From VRUE01 sp963702035 (GTDB lineage Bacteria; Actinomycetota; Thermoleophilia; Solirubrobacterales; 70-9), in NCBI GenBank assembly GCA_963702035.1, contig OY969700.1, positions 806,001 through 870,000 on the forward strand: a stretch of DNA of 64,000 nucleotides. Direction: 5' to 3'. The translations under genes were made by a program, and so were the position numbers. Shown here one piece after another: positions 23,571-30,398 of the stretch. The stretch's first letter is position 1. Every line of letters starts with the position of its first letter. The notes under the pieces are model-generated. The model searched no databases, was not told the origin of the DNA, and saw only the letters and a program-made list of their open reading frames with translations.

Positions 23571-23598
23571 TCGGCCTAACCGGACGGTATTTGAACCA
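23571..23598. repeat. 28-bp direct repeat, copy 2
   Basis: It is identical to 22623-22650 in sequence and orientation. It lies between the DUF5661-like gene and the toxin-antitoxin pair. Confidence 0.8.
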
Positions 23599-23661
23599 GG
23601 AGATCGCCACGAGTATCCGGGCGATCTACAACAAAGCCGTGGCCGCTGGACAAGCTCAGAC

Positions 23662-23961
23662 CTACTGCGGCCGGGAGAGGATCTCGTGACCGCCGACGCG
23701 CAGCCATTCGACGTGCGTCTCGCCGGGCTTGACCTCGGCCCCGTAGCGGAATGTGGCGCGGCCGTCGCCGGAGTAGGACATCTCCCAGATGTCCTCTGTG
23801 CCCTGTACCCGCTTGACCCGGAGCGAGTTCGGCGGCTCGCCGCCTTCGCGCAGCGCCTCGACCAGTTTCCCGACTGCCGCCTGAAACGCGCGCCGCTGCT
23901 CGCGCGGCATCCGCGCGAACTCGCGGGCGAAGCCCGGAGGCAGCTCGTACGTGGGGCTCAC
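23662..23961 (-). CDS. RelE/Gp49-like toxin
   Basis: The 99-aa product YELPPGFAREFARMPREQRRAFQAAVGKLVEALREGG...LRVKRVQGTEDIWEMSYSGDGRATFRYGAEV has the RelE/ParE-superfamily layout: two helices, then a beta-sheet with conserved Arg (LRVKRVQG) and an E-W-x-R block (HVEWLRVGGHEIL). Toxins of this fold cleave mRNA at the ribosome or inhibit gyrase. It starts 4 bases inside the upstream gene (ATGA overlap), as in toxin-antitoxin operons. Confidence 0.78.
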   Translation of the reverse strand: MSPTYELPPGFAREFARMPREQRRAFQAAVGKLVEALREGGEPPNSLRVKRVQGTEDIWEMSYSGDGRATFRYGAEVKPGETHVEWLRVGGHEILSRPQ

Positions 23962-24179
23962 CGCGGGGGCTGCTGAGAAGCGGCGACGTCCAGGCGCGCC
24001 AGCGCGTCCATGAACTCATCGCCATTGAGAGGCCGCTCGGCGGTCTCCGCGATCACCTCGTCCACCGACTCAGGTGCGAGCAGCAGAGAGCCGTCGTCGT
24101 GGCGCTCCACGACCTTGTAGCGGCCCAGCCGCCCTCCGGCGGCATCGGTTGCGGTGATGTCAACAACCAGCATCTTCAT
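23958..24179 (-). CDS. Putative antitoxin of the RelE-like toxin
   Basis: The 73-aa protein (MLVVDITATDAAGGRLGRYKVVERHDDGSLLLAPESVDEVIAETAERPLNGDEFMDALARLDVAAS) precedes the toxin with a 4-base overlap. A short beta N-terminus and a helical acidic C-terminus fit an antitoxin that wraps its toxin. No HTH is obvious, so it may not be self-regulating. A GGAG-like site precedes its ATG. Confidence 0.68.
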   Translation of the reverse strand: MKMLVVDITATDAAGGRLGRYKVVERHDDGSLLLAPESVDEVIAETAERPLNGDEFMDALARLDVAASQQPPR

Positions 24180-24313
24180 CTCCTCCTAAGTGTCTCAGGC
24201 GGCCAGTGCAGGGGCAAGGTGACGGCGGTCGATCCGATTGTGCCCGCGTCCGCAAGCTACCGCCCCACCATCTCAAGCAGGATGGCAGATCGACCGGATG
24301 CTGTTGTCGTCAA

Positions 24314-24387
24314 TCGGGGAGACAGGATTTGAACCTGCGACCGCTCGGCCCCCAGCCGAGTGCGCTACCAGACTGCGCCACTCCCCG
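24314..24387 (-). tRNA. tRNA-Pro(GGG)
   Basis: Acceptor CGGGGAG/CTCCCCG, anticodon loop CTGGGGG with GGG, T-loop GGTTCAAATCC. 74 nt, discriminator A. Confidence 0.95.
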
Positions 24388-24463
24388 TGGCTGCTCCGCA
24401 TTCTGACGGATTCGGGCAAACTACCTAGGCGACGCGGATCCCATGTGAAGATGACTCGTGCAC

Positions 24464-24534
24464 GCGGTGGTAGCTCAACGGTAGAGCCTCGCCCTTCCAA
24501 GGCGATGATGCGGGTTCAATTCCCGTCCGCCGCT
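24464..24534 (+). tRNA. tRNA-Gly(TCC)
   Basis: Acceptor GCGGTGG/CCGCCGC, anticodon loop CTTCCAA with TCC, T-loop GGTTCAATTCC. 71 nt, discriminator T. Confidence 0.95.
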
Positions 24535-24575
24535 TCCAGTCCAGGTCTCACGTTTCCCCGCATACGCTCGTTGTA

Positions 24576-25439
24576 ATGGGTATGGAGAGGCGGGATCTCA
24601 GCTTTCAGGTCGGTGGCGACGCCTGCGCGGCCTGGCTCTATCCGGCAGCGGGCGACGAGGCCGTCACGCCGATCATCGTCATGGCCCACGGCCTGTCGGG
24701 AACCCGGCGGGACCGGCTCGGGCCCTTTGCCGAGCGCTTCGCCGAGGCTGGCATCGCCGCGCTCCTCTTCGACCACCGCGGCTTCGGCGACAGCGGCGGC
24801 GAGCCGGACCTCTTCCATCCCTCCCGCCAGCTCGAGGACTGGCGCGCCGCGATCGCCTTTGCCCGCTCGCTGCCGAGCATCGATCCCGATCGAGTCGCCA
24901 CCTTCGGCTCCTCGATGGGGGGCGGCAACGCGCTCGCCGCCGCCGCGGACGACCCGCGAATCGCCGCGGCAATCAGCCAGGTTCCCTTCCTCGATATGTG
25001 GCGCCAGGCCCATCGCCCCTCGCCCCTGGTCACCGCGCAAGCGGTGCTTGCGGCAATCATGGGGCGTCATTTGCCGGCGGTCGGACAGCCGGACGAGGCG
25101 GCGTTCATCAACGCGCCGGGCGGCGAGGAAGGCTGGCGCCGCGTGGTCGCGAGCGGCGAGGACTCGCGCTGGCGCAACCGGGTCTCGGCCCGCTGGCTGC
25201 TCGGCCGTCCCTATCGCCCGGCCCGTCACGCGGCCAAGCTGCACTGCCCGTGGCTCGCCTGCGTCGGCGAGGCCGACCGGGTCGCCAAGCCGGGGCCGGC
25301 GATCGCCGCGGCGCGTCGCGCGCCGCGGGGCGAGCTGCACACCTACCCCGGCGTCGACCACTTCGACATCTACGACGGGCCGCAGCACGAGGCCGTGGTC
25401 AGCGACGAGGTCGAGTTCCTGCGCCGCCACCTCCTCTAG
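24576..25439 (+). CDS. Dienelactone hydrolase-like alpha/beta hydrolase
   Basis: The 287-aa product has an oxyanion HG (VMAHGLSGTRRDRL), DHRGFGDSGG, the nucleophile elbow FGSSMGGG (Ser113), an Asp in GEADRVAKPG and His in GVDHFDIYDG. The long insertion and the HP-S-RQLEDWRAAI block match acyl-peptide/dienelactone hydrolase relatives. The ATG at 24576 or 24582 may be used. The TAG stop lies within a long inverted repeat. The substrate is unknown. Confidence 0.87.
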   Translation: MGMERRDLSFQVGGDACAAWLYPAAGDEAVTPIIVMAHGLSGTRRDRLGPFAERFAEAGIAALLFDHRGFGDSGGEPDLFHPSRQLEDWRAAIAFARSLPSIDPDRVATFGSSMGGGNALAAAADDPRIAAAISQVPFLDMWRQAHRPSPLVTAQAVLAAIMGRHLPAVGQPDEAAFINAPGGEEGWRRVVASGEDSRWRNRVSARWLLGRPYRPARHAAKLHCPWLACVGEADRVAKPGPAIAAARRAPRGELHTYPGVDHFDIYDGPQHEAVVSDEVEFLRRHLL

Positions 25440-25601
25440 TGGTGTGACCGGGAACGTTGCCGGGAATCTGGCGAGACTCGGTGGTCGTCGGGCCAGGACG
25501 CAGGGAGGCCGAATGGCAGCGCCATTTGGCCGACTGAGGACGCCGCACGGCGATCATCCGAGGCCGCCAGAAACCGGTAAACGTTGCCGGTCACACCACT
25601 A
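25437..25601. repeat. Long inverted repeat B, a 165-bp imperfect palindrome
   Basis: The ends are TAGTGGTGTGACCGG and its complement. Most of the 165 bases pair with the other half with scattered mismatches (for example CTGGCG, CTCGG and the AATGGC/GCCATT centre). It begins in the stop codon of the hydrolase gene. It contains no gene. The stretch 25602-25797 that follows shows nothing else. Confidence 0.85.
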
Positions 25602-25797
25602 GCACCGCATCATGGAGCTTTGTGTCCCCTCCAGGGGACACAATCGTTCACCAGGCATCGACGAAGCGGCAGCCCGAACGAGTCGCAGAGCCGCAGGAAG
25701 CGGGCAGCGCCTTCCGCCGCCGCAGCTCGGCGAGATCGTCCCGCTCCCCTCCCCCGCTACATCGAGGTGAAACCGCGGCTGTCAACGCCGTCTCGCG

Positions 25798-27993
25798 TCA
25801 GCTCCTGTCCCTGACCGCTGCTACTACCGGCCGCGTCGGGACGGTAGGGCTCGCCGGCTCGCCGGTCGCCGCCTCCCCGCCCGCCGATCCGTGCCCGAAG
25901 TGCACGTCGGGCAGGATCCGGTCGAGCCAGGGCGGCAGGTACCAGGCCCGCGCTCCCGCCAGCCGCATGAAGACCGGCAGCAGCAGCAACCTGACCAGGA
26001 AGGCGTCGAGCAGGACGGCGACGCCGAGGATCGTGCCCATCTCCTTCGGCGGCAGCGGCCCCGAGAGGGCGAAGGTGAAGAAGACCGCGACCATCACCCC
26101 GCCGGCGGCGAGGATCACCCGCCCGGAGTGGGCCAGGCCGCCGACCATCGCCTCCCTGGCGTCGCCTGAACGCTCCCAGTGCTCGCGCGCGGAGGAGAGC
26201 AGGAAGACCGTGTAATCCATCGCGATCGCGAAGATCATCGCGAAGAAGAAGATCGGCCCCCAGGCGTCGAGGAATCCCTGCGATTCGAAGCCGAGCAGGC
26301 CGGAGAGGTGTCCGTGCTGGAAGATCAGCGTCGCGACGCCGAAGGCCGCGGCGGTGGAGAGCAGGTTGGCGAGCACCCCGATCGCGGCGATCAGCGGTGC
26401 CTGGAAGGCAAGCAGCAGCAGCAAGAAGCCGAGTATGAGGATGACGCCGATCGCCAGCGGGGTCTTCGACGCCAGCGAGGTTTCGAGGTCGTGGTTTTCG
26501 GCCGAGGGGCCGCCGAGCTTCGCCGCCGCGGGAAGGTCCGTCCGCAGCCTGTCGATCGTGTTCGCGCCGGCGTCGGTCGAGGGACCGCTGTTCGGCACCG
26601 CCTGGATCAGGACCTGGCCGCCGGCGCCGGTCACCGGCGGAGAGACGCTGGCGATTCCGGGGTCCCCGCGCAGCACCGCCGCGCTCGCCGCGGCCTGCGC
26701 GCGCGGCGACGTCACCTGCAGCGTTCCCGGCGCGCCGGGACCGAAGGCGGCGCTGATCTGCTGGTAGCCGACTCGCGAGGAGTCGCTCTTGGGCACCACC
26801 TTGATCGAGGGCATCCCGGTCTTCATGCCGAGGATCGGCAGCGCCAGGGCGAGCAGGACGACCAGGGCGAGTCCGCCGAAGACGAAGGGCCGGCGCCAGA
26901 GCAGCTCCCCCCAGCGCGCGAAGCGCGGCGAGCGGTGCTCGCCGCTGTGGGCCCAGGGGAGGGCGAGCTTGTCGATCCGCGGCCCGAGCTTGGCGAGGAC
27001 CGCCGGCAGCAGGGTCATCGTCGCCGCCAAGACGAAGAGGACCGAGACCATGATCCCCAGCGACATCGAGCGGAAGGCGGGGCTGGGGACCAGCATCACC
27101 GCCGAGAGTGAAATCAGCACGGTCAGCCCGGAGAAGAGGACCGCCTTGCCGGCGGTGTCCATCGTCTCGCCGACGGCCTCCTCGGTCGTCTCGTGCCGGC
27201 CGAAGAGGGCGCCGCGGAAGCGCATCACGATGAAAAGCGCGTAGTCGATGCCCAGCGCCAGCGCGAACATCAGCGCGAAGTTCATCGCCCAGATCGAGAT
27301 CGGCGCCAGCTTGGTGCCGAGGTAGAGGACCCCGGCGGAGGCGATCAGGCCGACGATCGTCAGCATCAGCGGCAGCCCGGCGGCGACGAGGGAGCCGAAG
27401 GCGAGGACGAGGATCGCCAGCGTCACCGGCCAGGAGATCAGCTCCGACTTCATCATCGCTTCGCGGTTGGCTTCGTTGAAGTCCGACCACATGCCGGGGG
27501 CCCCGGTGAGGTTCGCTTGCACCTCAGGCGTGGAGACGGCGGCGACTTCGGACTTCAGGTCGTTGGCGGCAGCGACCATTTCGTTCGGGTTCTTGGCGGC
27601 GGTGCCGGCGACGATCGCGGTGTGGCCGTCGCGGGAAATCGAGGCACCGGGGCGGGGCGCGAGGACGCTGCCGACCGCCGAGTCGGCGCCGAGAACGCGT
27701 TCGACCCGGGCGACGGCACGGCGGAAGGCCGGGTCGGCCACGGTCAGTTCCGGCGAGTAGACGGCGACCTGCAGCGCGTAGGCGCCGGCGCCGCCGAAGT
27801 TGGCGTCGAGCTGTTCGCGGACCTTGACCGACTCGGAGCCGTTGGCCTGCCAGCCGGCGCCCGAGAGCGCCGTCTCGACCCGCGGCGCCAGCACGCCGAG
27901 GCCGACGGCGATCACGGCCCAGGTGATGAAAACGGCGCGCCTATGGACGGCGGCGAAGCGCCCGAGCCGCCCGATCGGTCCCAGGGCGTTCAT
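25798..27993 (-). CDS. MMPL/RND-family transporter
   Basis: The 731-aa product has the twelve-helix MMPL layout: TM1 (RAVFITWAVIAVGLGVL), a large extracytoplasmic loop (residues about 40-185), TM2-6, a second loop and TM7-12. MMPL motifs are visible, such as ALGIDYALFIVMRFRG in TM4 and AIAMDYTVFLLSSARE in TM10, both with the proton-relay Asp-Tyr pair. It exports lipids or hydrophobic compounds by proton motive force. Its ATG overlaps the upstream DUF2892 gene by 4 bases, and the ArsR regulator is divergent, so it is probably controlled by that regulator. Confidence 0.93.
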   Translation of the reverse strand: MNALGPIGRLGRFAAVHRRAVFITWAVIAVGLGVLAPRVETALSGAGWQANGSESVKVREQLDANFGGAGAYALQVAVYSPELTVADPAFRRAVARVERVLGADSAVGSVLAPRPGASISRDGHTAIVAGTAAKNPNEMVAAANDLKSEVAAVSTPEVQANLTGAPGMWSDFNEANREAMMKSELISWPVTLAILVLAFGSLVAAGLPLMLTIVGLIASAGVLYLGTKLAPISIWAMNFALMFALALGIDYALFIVMRFRGALFGRHETTEEAVGETMDTAGKAVLFSGLTVLISLSAVMLVPSPAFRSMSLGIMVSVLFVLAATMTLLPAVLAKLGPRIDKLALPWAHSGEHRSPRFARWGELLWRRPFVFGGLALVVLLALALPILGMKTGMPSIKVVPKSDSSRVGYQQISAAFGPGAPGTLQVTSPRAQAAASAAVLRGDPGIASVSPPVTGAGGQVLIQAVPNSGPSTDAGANTIDRLRTDLPAAAKLGGPSAENHDLETSLASKTPLAIGVILILGFLLLLLAFQAPLIAAIGVLANLLSTAAAFGVATLIFQHGHLSGLLGFESQGFLDAWGPIFFFAMIFAIAMDYTVFLLSSAREHWERSGDAREAMVGGLAHSGRVILAAGGVMVAVFFTFALSGPLPPKEMGTILGVAVLLDAFLVRLLLLPVFMRLAGARAWYLPPWLDRILPDVHFGHGSAGGEAATGEPASPTVPTRPVVAAVRDRS

Positions 27994-28244
27994 CGCTCGC
28001 AGGCGGCCTTGACGCCGAAGACGTGCCGCAAGATCAACGAGGCCGGGCAGTTGCCGACGCTGACGAAGAGCAGCTGGTTGACGGCGACGAACCCGGTCAG
28101 CAGCAGGAACCAGGGGCTGACGAGGGCGCTGAGCAGGGCGCTGAGGCCGGTCATCGTCCCCGCCAGCGCGAAGAGGATGCGCTCCAGCGGCCAGCCCCGC
28201 GAAGAGGCCCGTAGGGGTGGATCGGCGGCGGTGGCTACTGGCAT
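27990..28244 (-). CDS. DUF2892/YgaP-like small membrane protein
   Basis: The 84-aa product starts at ATG 28244, just after AAAGGA. It has two TM helices (LFALAGTMTGLSALLSALV; FLLLTGFVAVNQLLFVSV) and ends NCPASLILRHVFGV, matching the DUF2892 membrane family, which often occurs with rhodanese or ArsR genes in sulfur or metal stress loci. It overlaps the MMPL gene by ATGA. Confidence 0.85.
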   Translation of the reverse strand: MPVATAADPPLRASSRGWPLERILFALAGTMTGLSALLSALVSPWFLLLTGFVAVNQLLFVSVGNCPASLILRHVFGVKAACER

Positions 28245-28271
28245 CGCTATCCTTCTTTCTGATGGTCTACA

Positions 28272-28291
28272 GTTAAACAACTTAACAGTTG
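28272..28291. promoter_or_regulatory. Candidate ArsR operator between divergent genes
   Basis: Two overlapping dyads (GTTAAacaacTTAAC and CAACTtaacAGTTG) lie in the 63-base gap between the ArsR gene and the DUF2892-MMPL operon. An AT-rich dyad at this spot fits a self-regulated ArsR repressor controlling both directions. Confidence 0.55.
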
Positions 28292-28307
28292 TGAAAGAGA
28301 GTAGCAG

Positions 28308-28640
28308 ATGCTGAAGAGACCCCTCACTCCCGACACCGCCGAGCTGATCGCCCGCCGCTTCCGCGCCCTCTCGGACCCGACCCGGCTGCGGATCATCGAC
28401 CTCCTGCGCAGCCGCGAGGAGGCCTCGGTGGGCGAGCTGACCGAGGCCCTGGGCTCCTCCCAGCAGAACATCTCCAAGCATCTCGGGGCGCTGCTTGCCG
28501 AGGGCTTCGTCGCCCGCCGCAAGCAGGGGACCAGCTCGCTCTACCGGATCGCCGACCCGGGTGTGCACGAAATCTGCGAGGGCGTCTGCACCGGGATCGA
28601 GTCCCAGCTGGCCGAGCTCGAGGCCGTGCTCGGCGACTGA
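28308..28640 (+). CDS. ArsR-family transcriptional regulator
   Basis: The 110-aa product is a typical winged HTH: LIARRFRALSDPTRLRIIDLLRSREEASVGELTEALGSSQQNISKHLGALLAEGFVARRKQGTSSLYRIAD. The wing and recognition helix (SSQQNISKHLGAL) are clear. Two Cys are not in the classical CxCxxC arrangement (a single ICEGVC motif is seen), so the inducer is not obvious. It probably represses the divergent DUF2892-MMPL genes and itself. Confidence 0.92.
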   Translation: MLKRPLTPDTAELIARRFRALSDPTRLRIIDLLRSREEASVGELTEALGSSQQNISKHLGALLAEGFVARRKQGTSSLYRIADPGVHEICEGVCTGIESQLAELEAVLGD

Positions 28641-28675
28641 TTCGGGAGCTTCTTGCTCCACGGGCCAGATCAAAG

Positions 28676-28749
28676 CGGGGCAGCCAGGACTCGAACCTGG
28701 AATCGCCGGTTTTGGAGACCGGTGCCTTAGCCAGTTGGGCCACTGCCCC
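28676..28749 (-). tRNA. tRNA-Trp(CCA)
   Basis: Acceptor GGGGCAG/CTGCCCC, anticodon loop CTCCAAA with CCA, T-loop GGTTCGAGTCC. 74 nt, discriminator G. Confidence 0.95.
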
Positions 28750-28764
28750 AGGCGGGTGATTCTA

Positions 28765-28849
28765 TGCGGGCGGAGGGACTTGAACCCCCACGGGCCGAAG
28801 CCCACCAGGACCTAAACCTGGCGCGTATACCAAATTCCGCCACGCCCGC
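28765..28849 (-). tRNA. tRNA-Leu(TAG)
   Basis: This class II tRNA of 85 nt has anticodon loop TTTAGGT with TAG, acceptor GCGGGCG/CGCCCGC, a long variable arm (GGGCTTCGGCCC) and T-loop GGTTCAAGTCC. Discriminator A. Confidence 0.95.
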
Positions 28850-28898
28850 TTGCGGTGCTTAACCAGCGGCCAATGCCGCATTGTCGCCGATAGATTCT

Positions 28899-29444
28899 AT
28901 GATCGTCGGCGTGGCGGTAGGAGAGGTAACGCCGGGGTACGAGCTCTGGCACCCGAATCGGGAGAAGGCCGACGTGATCACGACCAAGTTCGTGATCGCA
29001 TTTCTGATGCTCGCGACGGCCGTGATCGCGGGCCTGGTGACGATCGGCGGCTTCTCATTGCTCAGCGGCGGCGGCGCGATGGGCGCCCTCTGTCTGCTCT
29101 TCGCCCTGCTCTACGCCTTCTTCTCCTATCTCGTCGCGCGGCGCTGGAGCCGCGGCATCCTCCCCGTCGCCGCCTCGCTCTCGACGATCCTGGCGATCTT
29201 CTGCGCGGTCGGCGCCAACAGCTGGTTCGCCCGCGACAAGGCCGGCTTCGAAGACGCGCTGATCCCCGTCTCGCTGATCGGCCTGCTGGTGATCATCCTG
29301 ATGCTGCTCCAGATCGTCCTGGTCGTCGCCTGCTTCTACGGCTTCAGCCAGAACTGGCATGTCGAGGAGGAGCGCCCGATCGGCTCCGGCGAGGACTACG
29401 GCGCCGGCGCCCGGCCGAACCCCGACGCTCCGCAGCCAGCTTAG
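28899..29444 (+). CDS. Hypothetical membrane protein, 4 TM
   Basis: From ATG 28899 the product is 181 aa with four helices (VIAFLMLATAVIAGLVTIGGF; ALCLLFALLYAFFSYLVA; GILPVAASLSTILAIFCAV; VSLIGLLVIILMLLQIVLVVACFYGF) and a hydrophilic tail (HVEEERPIGSGEDY). A TAGATT box sits 2 bases before the ATG, so the true start may be the GTG at 28911, read leaderless. No family is recognised. Confidence 0.75.
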   Translation: MIVGVAVGEVTPGYELWHPNREKADVITTKFVIAFLMLATAVIAGLVTIGGFSLLSGGGAMGALCLLFALLYAFFSYLVARRWSRGILPVAASLSTILAIFCAVGANSWFARDKAGFEDALIPVSLIGLLVIILMLLQIVLVVACFYGFSQNWHVEEERPIGSGEDYGAGARPNPDAPQPA

Positions 29445-29459
29445 ACTCTGTCACCGTTC

Positions 29460-29543
29460 GCGGCGGTGTCCAAACTGGCAAAGGAGGCGGTCTCAAAAGC
29501 CGCTGCCCGCAAGGGCTTGTGGGTTCGAGTCCCACCCGCCGCA
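29460..29543 (+). tRNA. tRNA-Leu(CAA)
   Basis: Class II tRNA of 84 nt. Acceptor GCGGCGG/CCGCCGC, anticodon loop CTCAAAA with CAA, variable arm GCCCGCAAGGGC, T-loop GGTTCGAGTCC. Discriminator A. Confidence 0.94.
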
Positions 29544-29558
29544 TTAGACTCGCCCGCG

Positions 29559-30398
29559 ATGAAGGTCCACCACCTCAACTGCGGGTCGCTCTGCCCTTAT
29601 GGGCGGCGCCTGATCAACGGCGACGGCGGGCTGCTGGAGAAGGGTCATGTCGTCTGCCACTGCCTTGCGATAGAGACCGGCGAGGGGCTGGTCCTCGTCG
29701 ATACCGGCTTCGGCATCGAGGACGCGCGCAACCCGCGCCAGCTCGGCGCGATCTTCGGCCTGATGAACGCCGAGCCCAAGGCCGAGACCACGGCGCTGAG
29801 GCAACTCGAGGCGCTTGGCTTCGGCGCCGCCGACGTGCGCCAGATCGTCGTCACCCATCTCGACCCCGATCACTCCGGCGGGCTGCCCGACTTCCCGGAC
29901 GCCGAGGTGCACGTGCTCTCGACCGAGCTCGACGCGGCCCTCCACCCCGTGCTCAAGGACAAGCTGCGCTACCTCAGCGTGCACTGGCAACACGGGCCGA
30001 ACTGGATCAGGCACGATGCCGATGGCGACGAGTGGTTCGGTTTCGAGAGCGTCCGCATCCTCCCCGGCCTCGACGCCGAGCTGCTGCTGATCCCCCTCTT
30101 CGGCCACTCGCGCGGCCACACCGGGGTGGCGCTGCGGACGGGCGAGGGCTGGCTGCTGCACTGCGGCGACGCCTACTTCAACCACGGCGAGATCGAGACG
30201 CCGCCGAGCTGCCCGCCCGGGCTGCGCCTCTTCCAGAACCTCAACGCCGCCGACGGCAGAGCACGCAAGCGCAACCAGGAGCGCCTGCGCGAGCTGGCCG
30301 CGCGCCACGGCGAAGAGATCACCCTCCTCTGCTCCCACGACCCGCACGAGCTGGCGCGCGAGCAGGCCAGGGCCGCCGCCGCGACCGCGACCGGGTGA
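29559..30398 (+). CDS. Metallo-beta-lactamase-fold hydrolase (lactonase-like)
   Basis: The 279-aa product starts with MKVHHLNCGSLCP and holds the zinc motif THLDPDHSGG (H100, D102, D104, H105), the later His in FGHSRGHTGVAL and Asp in HCGDAYF. This set is that of MBL-fold hydrolases of the AttM/AHL-lactonase and glyoxalase II-like group. The stop overlaps the next gene's start (GTGA), so the two are one transcript. The substrate is uncertain. Confidence 0.88.
   Translation: MKVHHLNCGSLCPYGRRLINGDGGLLEKGHVVCHCLAIETGEGLVLVDTGFGIEDARNPRQLGAIFGLMNAEPKAETTALRQLEALGFGAADVRQIVVTHLDPDHSGGLPDFPDAEVHVLSTELDAALHPVLKDKLRYLSVHWQHGPNWIRHDADGDEWFGFESVRILPGLDAELLLIPLFGHSRGHTGVALRTGEGWLLHCGDAYFNHGEIETPPSCPPGLRLFQNLNAADGRARKRNQERLRELAARHGEEITLLCSHDPHELAREQARAAAATATG

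Noticed and set aside
28850..30394. Upstream half of a very long plus-strand open frame (1172 codons)
   Set aside because: Only the part from 30395 encodes acetoacetyl-CoA synthetase. The rest overlaps the lactonase gene, a tRNA and the membrane gene in other frames and is Arg-rich.
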